Notes: generated by a model not told the origin, from the sequence alone. A stretch of DNA of 64,000 nt from Streptomyces cinnamoneus (GCF_002939475.1 NZ_PKFQ01000001.1:2911001-2975000), one strand, 5' to 3'. Shown: positions 8,826 to 18,101, numbered from the stretch's first letter. Made by a program: numbers and translations.

Positions 8826-8862
8826 AAGGTCCCGCCCGATCTGAACGATCGGACGGGACCTT
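8826..8862. terminator. bidirectional terminator
   Basis: A 15-bp stem with one mismatch (AAGGTCCCG paired with CGGGACCTT at the base, extended by CCGAT/ATCGG) separates the lasso operon from the convergent tRNA-Ala gene. Confidence 0.8.
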
Positions 8863-8873
8863 CTCATGCGCGG

Positions 8874-8947
8874 TGGACCTGAGGGGATTTGAACCCCTGA
8901 CCCCCTCGATGCGAACGAGGTGCGCTACCGGACTGCGCCACAGGCCC
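8874..8947 (-). tRNA. tRNA-Ala (anticodon CGC)
   Basis: The minus strand folds as a full cloverleaf of 74 bases. The acceptor stem GGGCCTG pairs with CAGGTCC (one G-T). The anticodon arm is CCTCG-TTCGCAT-CGAGG, which gives anticodon CGC. The T arm is GGGGTTCAAATCCCC. Discriminator is A and the 3' CCA is not fully encoded (CC only). Confidence 0.92.
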
Positions 8948-9042
8948 TTGCAACGAGTGAAACTCTAGCATCCCCATCGGGCTGCCCGGAAATCCGCTCC
9001 CCTCCGCCGCCGCTGGTCAGCGCGGCGGGCGGCTCCCGCAGG

Positions 9043-10116
9043 TCACTCGTTGGCGGCGCGGGGGCGCTCGTCGTCGGCGTACTGGTCGAAGAGCGGGGTG
9101 CGGCCGCGCTCGCGGGGGCGGCGCCGGGGGCGGGCCGGGCGGCGCTCCTCCGCGGGGGGCTTGCGGCGGGCCTCGGCCGGCTCGGCGGTGCTGGACCGGG
9201 CGCTGCTCCAGGTGTCCGGGGCGCCGAGGTCGGCGCCGCCCGTGGCGCGCGGGGCGACGGGCGCGGAGACGTACGTGGGCAGCGGCACGGGCACCGGCTC
9301 CCAGCTCTCGCCCGTGCCGCGGTCGCGCTGCTGGTCGACCCACTCGGCGTGGTCGGTCTGCTCCACCAGGGCCCGGCGGCCCGCGCTGTGCGGGGACAGG
9401 CCCGCGGCGGGCGTGGGGTGGTGGACAACGGTGTCAGCGGCGGCGGATGCGTCCTCCGGCGCCGCCTGGTGAGGGCGGCCGCGGCCCTCGCGCAGCCGCT
9501 GCGCGGCCAGCTCGGCGCGGCGCTGGTCCATGGTGAAGGCGAAGCGCCGGCGCTCCTGGATCCGCAGGTAGAAGATGTACGCGCTGAGCAGCGCGGCCGG
9601 GACGCCGGGGACCCACAGGAAGGCCAGGCCGCCGACGCCGGCGACGACGGCGCCGAGGGAGAAGGCCAGGAAGAGCAGCACCGTGGTGCGCCGGCGGCGG
9701 GCCAGCACCTTGGAGCGCCGGGCCCGCTCGGCGGCCGTCAGCGCGGACGGGGAGGCCGGGGACGCCTGGGCGGGCGCGGGGTCCGGCGCCGCGGCCTGCT
9801 GGGGCGGCGCGGCCGCGGGCACGCCGAAGGACCGGACGTCGACCGCTTCGGTCCGGGCGTCCGGCTCCGGGGCGCGGGGCTCCGGCTCGGCGGGGTCCGG
9901 GGGGACCGCCGCCTCGGCGGAGGCGCCACGCCCCTCCAGGTCCTTGGCGTAACGGCGCTCCATGCCCGCCCGTCCGGACAACAACCGGATGGCCGTGCTG
10001 AAGCGTTCCGTCGGACGGGCTTCATTGAGCTCGTCCTGCCTACGGAGCCACATCGGCACCAAGTAGGCGGCCCAGGCCCCGACGATGACTGCGTAGATCA
10101 GGCCGCTGCTGCTCAC
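9043..10116 (-). CDS. glpR: GlpR-like membrane receptor of gephyrin-like MoeA (Glp)
   Basis: The 357-residue protein begins at GTG 10116 with a transmembrane segment (residues about 3-20, SSGLIYAVIVGAWAAYLV), followed by a cytoplasmic Pro/Ala-rich stretch, two adjacent hydrophobic segments near residues 145-190 and a long charged disordered tail. This arrangement is that of the actinobacterial GlpR receptor. In Corynebacterium GlpR binds the MoeA-like protein Glp and links it to FtsZ and division. The family is defined more by layout and context than by motifs; here mog, moaC and moeA lie directly upstream on the same strand, which supports the call. No enzymatic motif is present. Confidence 0.7.
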   Translation of the reverse strand: MSSSGLIYAVIVGAWAAYLVPMWLRRQDELNEARPTERFSTAIRLLSGRAGMERRYAKDLEGRGASAEAAVPPDPAEPEPRAPEPDARTEAVDVRSFGVPAAAPPQQAAAPDPAPAQASPASPSALTAAERARRSKVLARRRRTTVLLFLAFSLGAVVAGVGGLAFLWVPGVPAALLSAYIFYLRIQERRRFAFTMDQRRAELAAQRLREGRGRPHQAAPEDASAAADTVVHHPTPAAGLSPHSAGRRALVEQTDHAEWVDQQRDRGTGESWEPVPVPLPTYVSAPVAPRATGGADLGAPDTWSSARSSTAEPAEARRKPPAEERRPARPRRRPRERGRTPLFDQYADDERPRAANE

Positions 10117-10262
10117 GCCTCACACGGTAGAGGGGTACGGACAGCGGATTCCGCCAATTGGCGCGGTGTGTCGCACGATCCGGCTGATAAGTCGAACTTT
10201 TTTTGTGATTGTTAAGACTGGAAGACAGCGAATACCGTCAATTGACAGTCGATTTCGAACAT

Positions 10263-10901
10263 CTATTTTATTTCTCGGGGGCGGTCCGACCCTCCGGACG
10301 CCCGCGCCCGGTGCCAGCGTCCGAGCAGCCCCTCCGGCACCTCCTCGGCCGTCAGCGCGTAGACGAGGTGGTCCCGCCAGGCGCCGTCGATGTGCAGGTA
10401 GCGGGGGCGCAGGCCCTCCTCGCGGAACCCCAGCTTCTCCACGACGCGGCGGCTGGGCAGGTTCTCGGGCCGGATGCACACCTCGACGCGGTGCAGACCG
10501 AGCGTGCGGAAGCAGTGGTCGACGACCATCGCCACGGCCGTGGGCATCACGCCCCGGCCGGCCACCGCCTCGTCCACCCAGTAGCCGACGTGGGCCGAGC
10601 ACATCGACCCCCAGGTGATCCCCGCCACGGTCAGCTGGCCGACCAGCTGCCCCCGGTACTCGATCACGAACGGCAGCATCCGGCCGGCGTGGGCCTCGGC
10701 CCGCAGGTGGCGGACCATCTGCCGGTAGGTGGGCCGCTGGGCGGGGGCCGCGCCGGGCGGCGGCGGGGGGATCGTCGCCTCCCAGGGGCGCAGCCAGTCG
10801 CGGTTGCGCCGGTTGACCTCGCGCCACGCCCGCTGGTCGCGCAGCCTTATGGGGCGCAGGACGACGTCGCCGTCCGTCAGCTCGACCGGCCAGGTGTTCA
10901 T
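10263..10901 (-). CDS. GNAT acetyltransferase, RimJ/RimL type
   Basis: The 212-residue protein starts at ATG 10901, overlapping the stop of the mog gene by 4 bases. The GNAT core is clear: VELTDGDVVLRPIRLRD at the N-terminus, the acetyl-CoA loop VDEAVAGRGVMPTAV, and RVEVCIRPENLPSRRVVEKLGF near the C-terminus. RimJ/RimL-type enzymes acetylate N-terminal amines of ribosomal proteins or small amines. In Streptomyces this gene normally follows the Mo-cofactor genes. The short AT-richer stretch after it (10117-10262) has two perfect palindromes, around CGCCAATTGGCG (10152-10163) and GTCAATTGAC (10237-10246); no gene is visible there. Confidence 0.88.
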   Translation of the reverse strand: MNTWPVELTDGDVVLRPIRLRDQRAWREVNRRNRDWLRPWEATIPPPPPGAAPAQRPTYRQMVRHLRAEAHAGRMLPFVIEYRGQLVGQLTVAGITWGSMCSAHVGYWVDEAVAGRGVMPTAVAMVVDHCFRTLGLHRVEVCIRPENLPSRRVVEKLGFREEGLRPRYLHIDGAWRDHLVYALTAEEVPEGLLGRWHRARASGGSDRPREIK

Positions 10902-11470
10902 GCGGGACTTCTCGGGTGGTCGCCGCCGTGGATCTGCTCGACGGCGTGGACGAGCAGCCGCCCCAGCACCGCCAGCCCGTCGCGGACCCCACCCGTGGAG
11001 CCGGGCAGGTTGACGATCAGCGTCCGCCCGGCCACCCCGGCCAGGCCCCGGGACAGTGCGGCCGTGGGGACCTTGGCCAGTCCCTCGGCGCGCAGCGCCT
11101 CGGGGATCCCGGGGATCTCGTAGTCCAGGACGGCCCGGGTGGCCTCGGGGGTGCGGTCGGTGGGCGAGACGCCCGTGCCGCCAGTGGTGACGACGACGTC
11201 GTAACCGGCGGCCGCGCCCGCGCGCAGGGCCTGCTCGACGGGCTCGCCGTCGGGCACGACCAGGGGCCCGTCGACGGCGAAGCCCATCGCGGCCAGCCCC
11301 TCGGCGAGCAGTGGGCCGCCCTTGTCCGGGTAGACGCCCGCGGCGGCCCGGTTGGAGGCGGTGACGACCAGCGCGGAGTGCGCGTCGGCGAGGAGGGCCC
11401 CGCCGAGCCCCTCCGGGTCCCCGGGGAACGGCACCCCGGCGGCCGGGTGCCCGTGGGGTCCGGCGCTCAC
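10898..11470 (-). CDS. mog: molybdopterin adenylyltransferase-like protein (MoaB/Mog)
   Basis: The 190-residue protein carries the MoCF-biosynthesis fold with the motif VVVTTGGTGVSPTDRTPEAT, where the GGTG loop and acidic residues bind molybdopterin and magnesium, and a C-terminal NLPGSTGGVRDGL. Mog activates molybdopterin by adenylation before metal insertion by MoeA. The GTG start at 11470 overlaps the moaC stop (GTGA) and the stop overlaps the next gene (ATGA), so it lies within one operon. Confidence 0.92.
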   Translation of the reverse strand: MSAGPHGHPAAGVPFPGDPEGLGGALLADAHSALVVTASNRAAAGVYPDKGGPLLAEGLAAMGFAVDGPLVVPDGEPVEQALRAGAAAGYDVVVTTGGTGVSPTDRTPEATRAVLDYEIPGIPEALRAEGLAKVPTAALSRGLAGVAGRTLIVNLPGSTGGVRDGLAVLGRLLVHAVEQIHGGDHPRSPA

Positions 11471-11973
11471 GCCGCCGCCCCTTCGCCGGCCTCGGGGCGG
11501 GCCCAGTCGCCGGACTTCCCGCCCGTCTTCTCCTCAACCCGGACGTCGGTGATCACGGCGGCCTTGTCGACGGCCTTGACCATGTCGACGACCGTCAGCG
11601 CGGCCACGGTGACGGCCGTCAGGGCCTCCATCTCCACGCCCGTGCGGTCCGTCGTCTTCACGGCGGCGCGGATCTCCACGGCGTCGTCGGCGACCGCCAG
11701 CTCCACCGTCACCCCCGAGACGGCCAGCGGGTGGCAGAGCGGGATCAGGTCGGGAGTGCGCTTGGCTCCCATGATGCCGGCGATGCGGGCGGTGGCCAGG
11801 GCGTCGCCCTTGGGGACGCCCTCGCCGCGCAGCAGTTCCACGACGCGCGGCGAGACGAGCACCCGGCCGCTCGCCCGGGCGGTGCGGGCGGTGACCTCCT
11901 TGGCCGAGACGTCGACCATGCGGGCCGCACCCGTGTCGTCGAGATGGGTCAGATGCTCCTGGGCGCTGCTCAT
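11467..11973 (-). CDS. moaC: cyclic pyranopterin monophosphate synthase MoaC
   Basis: The 168-residue protein has the typical MoaC length and signatures: MVDVSAKEVTARTARA, ARIAGIMGAKRTPDLIPLCHPL (split here as GIMGAKRT and LIPLCHPL), and GVEMEALTAVTVAALTVVDM. The conserved KRT, HPL and Asp/Lys residues of the active site are present. With MoaA it converts GTP into cyclic pyranopterin monophosphate, the first intermediate of the molybdenum cofactor; moaA itself is not in this window. It lies between moeA and mog. Confidence 0.95.
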   Translation of the reverse strand: MSSAQEHLTHLDDTGAARMVDVSAKEVTARTARASGRVLVSPRVVELLRGEGVPKGDALATARIAGIMGAKRTPDLIPLCHPLAVSGVTVELAVADDAVEIRAAVKTTDRTGVEMEALTAVTVAALTVVDMVKAVDKAAVITDVRVEEKTGGKSGDWARPEAGEGAAA

Positions 11974-12025
11974 CGTTCTCCCGGTGGGTCCTGTGGGCAG
12001 CCACCGTACCCGCCGCGGCGGGCGG

Positions 12026-13390
12026 TCAGTCGAGAAGCACCACGTCGACTTCCGCGCCCGCCTCGACGGACGTGGCGTCCTCGGGGACGACGATCAGTGC
12101 GTTGGCGTGGGCGAGCGCCTTGACCAGGTGCGATCCGGCCCCGCCGACCGTGTGGACGGCCTCGTCGGCGTAGTGCCCGCGCAGGTACTGCCGCTTCCCC
12201 TCGGGGGACGAGCCCACGCCTTCGGGGCAGACGGCCCGCACCGTCGTCCGGTCGGCCGGGGCCAGGCCCATGAGGGCGCGCACGGCGGGGCGGACGAAGA
12301 GTTCGAAGGAGACGTAGGAGCTCACGGGATTGCCCGGCAGGGCGAACAGCGGTGTGCGGTCGGGACCGATGCGGCCGAAGCCCTGCGGCTTGCCGGGCTG
12401 CATGGCCAGCCTGCGGAAGTCGACGCTGCCCTCGTCGGCGGGGAGGCCGGAGAGGGCCTCCTTGACCACGTCGTAGGCGCCGACGCTGACGCCGCCGCTG
12501 GTGACGACGGCGTCGGCGCGGATGAGCTGGTCCTCCAGGGTGGCCCGCAGCGTGGCGGGGTCGTCGCCGACGGCGCCGACGCGGTAGGCGATGGCCCCCG
12601 CGTCACGGGCGCAGGCGGTGAGCATGAAGCTGTTGGAGTCGTGGATCTGCCCGGCCGCCAGGCCCTCGCCGGGCGGGACCAGCTCGCTGCCGGTCGACAG
12701 GACGACCACGCGCGGGCGCGGCCGGACGGTCACGGTGGCGCGCCCCACGGCGGCCAGCAGGCCGATCTGCGGGGGGCCGAGGACCGTGCCGGCGCTCAGG
12801 GCGATCTCTCCGGCGCCCACGTCGCTGCCGCGGGCGCGGACGTGGGCGCGGGCCGTGGCAGGGCGGTGCACGCGGACCTCGCCGAGGGGCTCGCGCCGGG
12901 CGGTCATGGCGGTGGCGGGACCGCCGCCCGTGCCGCCGTCGGTCCACTCGACGGGGACGACGGCCTCGGCGCCGGGCGGCAGGGGCGCGCCGGTCATGAT
13001 CCGCACGGCTTCGCCCGGGCCCACGGGGGGCAGCTCGGCGCTGCCCGCCGCGATGTCGCCGACGACGGTCAGCACCGCCGGGAACTCCTCGCTCGCGCCC
13101 TGGACGTCGGCGACCCGGACGGCATAGCCGTCCATGGAGCTGTTGTCGAAGGGGGGCAGGGCGGCGGGGACGGTGACGTCCTCCACCAGCACGCAGCCCT
13201 GGGCGTCGAGCAGCTGCAGCTCGATCGGCTCCAGGGGGCGGATCGTCGCGAGGACGTCCCTCAGGTGCTCGTCCACCGACCAGACGCGGTCCGCACCGTC
13301 GCGGCCGGCGCGGCCGTCCCGGCTCCCTCGGCCCTCGGGCCCGTTCCGTCCGTCGCGGTCGGCGGCGGCGCCGACGGTGCTGCTGCTCAA
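12026..13390 (-). CDS. moeA: molybdopterin molybdotransferase MoeA (gephyrin-like Glp)
   Basis: The 454-residue protein is taken to start at TTG 13390, because GAGGAG from the end of galU lies 10 bases upstream. It opens with a Gly/Arg/Asp-rich tail and then the MoeA domains: SVDEHLRDVLATIRPLEP, the VDNSSMDGYAV-like segment FDNSSMDGYAVRVADV, GEAVRIMTGAPLPPGA, the MoCF domain VVTSGGVSVGAYDVVKE, and domain IV. MoeA inserts molybdate into adenylylated molybdopterin. In actinobacteria the gephyrin-like paralog Glp also works in cell division with GlpR, whose candidate lies downstream. Which of the two roles dominates cannot be read from sequence. Confidence 0.9.
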   Translation of the reverse strand: MSSSTVGAAADRDGRNGPEGRGSRDGRAGRDGADRVWSVDEHLRDVLATIRPLEPIELQLLDAQGCVLVEDVTVPAALPPFDNSSMDGYAVRVADVQGASEEFPAVLTVVGDIAAGSAELPPVGPGEAVRIMTGAPLPPGAEAVVPVEWTDGGTGGGPATAMTARREPLGEVRVHRPATARAHVRARGSDVGAGEIALSAGTVLGPPQIGLLAAVGRATVTVRPRPRVVVLSTGSELVPPGEGLAAGQIHDSNSFMLTACARDAGAIAYRVGAVGDDPATLRATLEDQLIRADAVVTSGGVSVGAYDVVKEALSGLPADEGSVDFRRLAMQPGKPQGFGRIGPDRTPLFALPGNPVSSYVSFELFVRPAVRALMGLAPADRTTVRAVCPEGVGSSPEGKRQYLRGHYADEAVHTVGGAGSHLVKALAHANALIVVPEDATSVEAGAEVDVVLLD

Positions 13391-13394
13391 AGCG

Positions 13395-14297
13395 CTACAT
13401 CTCCTCGGTGACGTAACTGCGGAGCCAGGCCCGGAAGTCCGGTCCCAGGTCCTCACGTTCGCATGCCAGTCTGACAATGGCACGCAGATAGTCACCGCGG
13501 TCGCCGGTGTCGTAACGGCGGCCCTTGAAGACCACGCCGTGCACGGGCCCGCCGAGGGCGGGCTCGGCGGCGAGGGCCTGGAGGGCGTCGGTCAGCTGGA
13601 TCTCGCCGCCGCGGCCCGGCTCGGTCTCGCGCAGCACGTCGAAGATGGCGGGGTCGAGGACGTAGCGGCCGATGACGGCGTAGTTGCTGGGCGCCTCGGC
13701 GGGGTCGGGCTTCTCGACCAGCCCGGTGACCTCGACGACGTTCTCGGTGTCGGTGGGCTTGACGGCCGCGCAGCCGTAGAGCCCGACCTGGGAGGGGTCG
13801 ACCTCCATCAGGGCGATCACGCTGCCGCCGTGCAGGCGCTGGACGTCGACCATGTAGGACAGCAGCGGGTCGCGCTCGTCGATCAGGTCGTCGCCCAGCA
13901 GGACCGCGAAGGGCTCGTCGCCGACATGAGGGGCCGCGCACAGGACGGCGTGCCCGAGGCCGCGAGGGTCGCCCTGGCGGACGTAGTGCATGGTCGCGAG
14001 GTCGCTCGACTCCTGCACCTTGGCGAGCCGGGAGGCGTCGCCCTTGCGGCGCAGGGCCTCCTCCAGCTCGTAGTTCCGATCGAAGTGATCTTCGAGCGGG
14101 CGCTTGTTGCGCCCCGTGATCATCAGGACGTCGGAGAGCCCCGCGTGCGCGGCCTCCTCGACCACGTACTGGATCGCCGGCTTGTCGACGACGGGCAGCA
14201 TCTCCTTGGGCGTCGCCTTGGTCGCCGGGAGGAAGCGCGTTCCGAGCCCGGCGGCGGGGATGACAGCCTTGGTGATCCGTGGGCGCGATTGAGTCAT
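13395..14297 (-). CDS. galU: UTP-glucose-1-phosphate uridylyltransferase
   Basis: The 300-residue protein has the full GalU signature: KAVIPAAGLGTRFLPATK, then PKEMLPVVDKPAIQYVVEEA, LGDDLIDE in the catalytic region and VEKPDPAEAPSNYAVIGRY. It makes UDP-glucose from UTP and glucose-1-phosphate for cell-wall and storage glycans. It ends 4 bases upstream of the moeA start and is probably the first gene of the moeA-moaC-mog operon. The divergent 5-formyl-THF cyclo-ligase starts 52 bases away, so both promoters lie in 14298-14348. Confidence 0.95.
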   Translation of the reverse strand: MTQSRPRITKAVIPAAGLGTRFLPATKATPKEMLPVVDKPAIQYVVEEAAHAGLSDVLMITGRNKRPLEDHFDRNYELEEALRRKGDASRLAKVQESSDLATMHYVRQGDPRGLGHAVLCAAPHVGDEPFAVLLGDDLIDERDPLLSYMVDVQRLHGGSVIALMEVDPSQVGLYGCAAVKPTDTENVVEVTGLVEKPDPAEAPSNYAVIGRYVLDPAIFDVLRETEPGRGGEIQLTDALQALAAEPALGGPVHGVVFKGRRYDTGDRGDYLRAIVRLACEREDLGPDFRAWLRSYVTEEM

Positions 14298-14348
14298 GGG
14301 CCGAACACTATCCGTTGAGTTTGAGCGGAAGATGTGACTCAGCTGAGT

Positions 14349-14972
14349 ATGACCCGAGACGAGGAGTTTGCACGAACAGTGATCGAATACGACGTGAACA
14401 AGCGCGAGTTGCGCCGTCTTCTCCTCTCGGCGAGATCACGGCTGACCCCGGACGACGTCGCCGCCGCACAGACCGCGTTGGGCCGCCGGGCCCTGGAGCT
14501 GCCGGAGCTGGCGGGGGCGCGCACCGTGGCCGCGTACGTCTCGGTCGGCAGCGAGCCGGGCACCCGGGCCCTGCTGGAGACGCTGCGCACCCGTGACGTC
14601 CGGGTCCTGCTGCCGGTCCTGCTGCCCGACAACGATCTCGACTGGGGACTCTACCGGGGCGCGGGCCACCTCGTGCGCGCGGCCAAGGGCCTGCTGGAGC
14701 CGGACGGCGAACGGCTCGGCCCGGGGGCGGTGACCGGGGCGGACGCCGTGCTGCTGCCCGGGCTGGCCGTGGACGGCCGCGGACTGCGGCTGGGGCGCGG
14801 CGGCGGTTCGTACGACCGGGTGCTGGCCCGCCTGGACCGGGCGGGGGCCGACCCCGCGCGGATCGTGCTCCTCTACGACGACGAGGTGGTCGCGCGGGTC
14901 CCGGAGGAACCGCACGACCACCCCGTGCACGCGGTGGTCACCCCTGGCGGGGTGCGCCGTTTCGGACCCTGA
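14349..14972 (+). CDS. 5-formyltetrahydrofolate cyclo-ligase
   Basis: The protein (207 residues from ATG 14349) has the family's ATP/folate motif LRLGRGGGSYDRVLARL near residue 150 and the N-terminal KRELRRLLLSARSRL. It converts 5-formyl-THF to 5,10-methenyl-THF with ATP hydrolysis. The start is uncertain: GTG 14334, ATG 14349 and GTG 14381 are all possible, and the last would remove a stretch that has no counterpart in most homologues. It is convergent with the following amidase gene with only 3 bases between stops. Confidence 0.92.
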   Translation: MTRDEEFARTVIEYDVNKRELRRLLLSARSRLTPDDVAAAQTALGRRALELPELAGARTVAAYVSVGSEPGTRALLETLRTRDVRVLLPVLLPDNDLDWGLYRGAGHLVRAAKGLLEPDGERLGPGAVTGADAVLLPGLAVDGRGLRLGRGGGSYDRVLARLDRAGADPARIVLLYDDEVVARVPEEPHDHPVHAVVTPGGVRRFGP

Positions 14973-14975
14973 GGG

Positions 14976-17843
14976 TCACGGCTTCAGCGTCAGCACCGCG
15001 TCCTTCGCCTTCTCCACGGCGTCCGGGCTGAAGGCCCAGGGCAGCAGCTCGCCCTTGGCCCACTTGTCCGTCTGGTCGTAGTAGTGGGCGTTGTAGGCGT
15101 GGCCGGAGGCGCCGGTGAGGTTGATCCAGCGCGACTTGTCCATGTCGTCGAGGTTGACGACCATGCGCATCGACGGGACCCAGACCACGTCGTAGCCGCC
15201 CGCCGCGTTCCAGCCGGCGGCGTTGACCGCCGCCTCGCCGCCCGCCAGGTTCCACGGTCCCCGGTTGAGCATCCACTGGACGATGCCGGGGCCCTCCTTG
15301 CCGAGCGTCTGGTTCTTCAGGTTCAGCTGGTGCAGCCGGCCCCAGCTCCAGGACGTGACGTCCTTGCCGAGCTTGGAGGTCAGCTCCCATCGGGCGTCCT
15401 TCATCGCGCGGGCCAGCAGCTCGTCGCGGTTGCGGGTGCCGGCGTCGGGGTTGGAGCGGGGGCTGCTGGTCTTCCACCAGTCGTTGTCCGGCTTGCCCAG
15501 GATGCCGCGCACGACCTCGAACCAGCGGTCGCCGCCGTCGGGCTGCGCCGCGTCGGGGTCGCGCTCGCCGCACTCCAGGACCAGCCGGGTGGTGCCGTCC
15601 AGGTCCTCCTGCGGGGCGGAGCTGTCGACCGGGCGGACCCGCAGGCACTGGTCCTTGACCCGCAGCTCCTTGGGGAGCTTGTTGCCGAAGGCCAGCTTGA
15701 GGGTGTTGCGCCAGACCGCGTTGAAGTAGGCGGCGGCGGCCGAGTCGGCCTCCTGCTTGTAGTCCCAGTCCTTCAGCAGCTTCTGGGCCTCGCGGAGGTA
15801 CTTCGTCTCCCGCTCGTTGGGGCCCTTGAGGTCGATCTTGAGCAGATAGGGCGTCAGCAGCTTGGCGATCTCGCTGCTGTTGTCCGTCTGCATCTTCTGC
15901 ATGTCGTCCGTCGAGATCTTCCCGCCGTCCTTGATCTTCGACTCGATGAGCTCGCCGATCCGCTGGCTGCGGGCGCCGTAGCCCCAGTCCTGCGTGAGGA
16001 GGTAGGGGTACTTCTTGTCGGCGACGGCCTGGTTGGCGGTGACGATGTAGCCGCGCTGGGGGTTGTAGTCCCACGGCAGCGCGGACTGCGGCACCCAGCC
16101 GGTCCACTGGTAGGCCGGGTCCCAGCCCGGGGCCGGGTAGCGGCCGTCGGGGGCCGGGGTCACGGACTTGTCGTCCGGCTTGGCGTCGGTCCCGGCCTGG
16201 TTGCGGCCGGTGCCGGCCGGCTGGCCGGGGGTGCGGCCCTCGTTCTCGCCCTTGGCCTTGCCGCGGACGGGGATGCGGCCGGGGGCCTGGTAGCCGATGT
16301 TGCCCTTGGTGTCGGCGTAGACCAGGTTCTGCGAGGGGACCTCGAAGTCGGCGGCCGCCTTGCGGAAGGAAGGGAAGTCCGTCGCCTGGTCCAGCGCGAA
16401 GAGGCCGTCCATGGTCTTGCCCGGCTGGAGCGCGGTCCAGCGCAGCGCCACCGCGTAACCCTCGGCGCGGTCGGGGGCGGGCTCCTTGACGGGCGCCTTC
16501 TCACCGACCTTGCGCAGCTGGTCGTTGCGGTCCGAGACGATCGGGCCGCTGTTGGTCTCGCGGACGGTGATCTCGCGGCTCTGCTCGCCGGCGACCTTGA
16601 TGGTCTCCTTGCGGGTGGTGAAGGGGACCTGCTTGCCGTCGTAGAGGTAGCTGTCGGCGGTGACCTTCTCCAGGTAGAGGTCGGAGACGTCCGCGCCCAG
16701 GTTGGTCATGCCCCAGGCGATGTCCTTGTTGTGGCCGATGACGACGCCCGGCATGCCGGAGAAGGAGTAGCCGGCCACGTCGAACGGGCACTGCGCGCTG
16801 GTCTTGTTGCAGTGCAGGCCCATCTGGTACCAGAGCGAGGGCATCTGCGGCGCGAGGTGCGGGTCGTTGGCCAGCAGCGGCTTGCCGGTGGTCGTGTACT
16901 TGCCCGAGACGACCCACGAGTTGGAGCCGATGCCGTTGCCGTTGGGACCCAGGAGCGCCGGGACCTTCTCCAGGCTGCCGGAGAGCGCCGCCAGGCTGCC
17001 GCGCAGCCCCGCGGCGGCGCCGGCGCCACCGGTGACGGCGCCCGGGCCGCCGGCCTGGGTGGAGCCGCCCTGGCCGCCCTTGGGGTCGAACGCCTTGGCC
17101 GAGTCGACCGCGCCGCCCTCGACGATCGGCTTGTTCCGGTCGTAGGGGTACGCCGGGTACAGGTCCTCGATCTGCTGCGGGGTCAGGCGCGAGGCGGCCA
17201 GCGACCGGTCGATCTCGTCGCGCATGTTGCCGCGCAGGTCCCAGGCCATGGCCTTGAGCCAGGCGACGGAGTCGACCGGGGTCCACGCCTCGGGCTTGTA
17301 GTCGTTCTCGAACTCCAGGGCCGCGTACTCGACGGACAGGGACTTGCCCTGGTGGTCCTTGAGGTAGGCGTTGACGCCCTCGGAGTAGGCCCGGAGGTAT
17401 TTCTTGGTGCTCGCGGAGAGCTTGGTGTCGTACTCCTCCTGCGCGACCTTGCGCCAGCCCATGGTGCGCAGGAAGGCGTCGGTCTCGACCTGGCCGGAGC
17501 CGAACATCTCGGAGAGCCGCCCCGCGGTCAGGTGGCGGCGGACGTCCATCTCCCAGAAGCGGTCCTGCGCCTGGACGAAGCCCTGGGCGCGGAAGAGGTC
17601 CTCGGGGCTGTCCGCGTAGACCTGCGGGATGCCGTGGTCGTCGCGCACCACCTTCACCTGCCCGGACAGCCCCTTGAGCTGGAGCGTGCCGTCGGTCTGC
17701 GGGAAGGAGGCGCGGACGGTGCTCACGCTCCAGTACGCCCCGAAGGCGACGCCCGCCACGAGCAGCAGCACGAAAGTGATCACGAGCAGGCGGGCGCGTC
17801 GCCCCTTCTTCTTCTTGCCGGGGCCGGATTTGTTGGCGGGCAT
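14976..17843 (-). CDS. penicillin acylase family (Ntn-hydrolase) protein, secreted or membrane-anchored
   Basis: The 955-residue protein begins at ATG 17843 with a Lys/Arg-rich start (NKSGPGKKKKGRRARL) and one transmembrane segment (LLVITFVLLLVAGVAFGAYW), so it is anchored or exported. It follows the S45 layout: an alpha chain (VVRDDHGIPQVYADSPEDLF), a spacer and a beta chain. Autoprocessing would expose Ser307 (GIG before SNSWVVSGKYT) as the N-terminal nucleophile. The family hydrolyses acyl-amide bonds of beta-lactams, acyl-homoserine lactones or lipopeptide antibiotics such as aculeacin. An alternative longer frame to 18116 lacks a better start. The substrate is unknown. Confidence 0.9.
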   Translation of the reverse strand: MPANKSGPGKKKKGRRARLLVITFVLLLVAGVAFGAYWSVSTVRASFPQTDGTLQLKGLSGQVKVVRDDHGIPQVYADSPEDLFRAQGFVQAQDRFWEMDVRRHLTAGRLSEMFGSGQVETDAFLRTMGWRKVAQEEYDTKLSASTKKYLRAYSEGVNAYLKDHQGKSLSVEYAALEFENDYKPEAWTPVDSVAWLKAMAWDLRGNMRDEIDRSLAASRLTPQQIEDLYPAYPYDRNKPIVEGGAVDSAKAFDPKGGQGGSTQAGGPGAVTGGAGAAAGLRGSLAALSGSLEKVPALLGPNGNGIGSNSWVVSGKYTTTGKPLLANDPHLAPQMPSLWYQMGLHCNKTSAQCPFDVAGYSFSGMPGVVIGHNKDIAWGMTNLGADVSDLYLEKVTADSYLYDGKQVPFTTRKETIKVAGEQSREITVRETNSGPIVSDRNDQLRKVGEKAPVKEPAPDRAEGYAVALRWTALQPGKTMDGLFALDQATDFPSFRKAAADFEVPSQNLVYADTKGNIGYQAPGRIPVRGKAKGENEGRTPGQPAGTGRNQAGTDAKPDDKSVTPAPDGRYPAPGWDPAYQWTGWVPQSALPWDYNPQRGYIVTANQAVADKKYPYLLTQDWGYGARSQRIGELIESKIKDGGKISTDDMQKMQTDNSSEIAKLLTPYLLKIDLKGPNERETKYLREAQKLLKDWDYKQEADSAAAAYFNAVWRNTLKLAFGNKLPKELRVKDQCLRVRPVDSSAPQEDLDGTTRLVLECGERDPDAAQPDGGDRWFEVVRGILGKPDNDWWKTSSPRSNPDAGTRNRDELLARAMKDARWELTSKLGKDVTSWSWGRLHQLNLKNQTLGKEGPGIVQWMLNRGPWNLAGGEAAVNAAGWNAAGGYDVVWVPSMRMVVNLDDMDKSRWINLTGASGHAYNAHYYDQTDKWAKGELLPWAFSPDAVEKAKDAVLTLKP

Positions 17844-18101
17844 CGCTGTCCTTAGAGGGGCAGGGTGGTCCTGAATGCTGGAAGCAACCATAGGCGCAGG
17901 CGCGCCGGCGCCCGGACGCGGTGCCGTACGGGAGCCGGCGGCGGGGCCCCGCGCGAGGTCCGCCGGGAGGGGCCGCGTCAAGAACCCGTAAAATGTTAGA
18001 TGAGGAAATGAACTTATCCATGAGGGGAGGAACGTTCCGGCCACCGATGTGAAGAAGCCGAAGACGCTCATGGAAGACCTCCTCACGGAAGGGATCGGCC
18101 C

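Noticed and set aside
15084-17855. 923-codon frame opposite the penicillin acylase gene
   Set aside because: It is the antisense shadow of a well-supported family protein, with a Val/Gly/Leu/Ala repeat-like composition.
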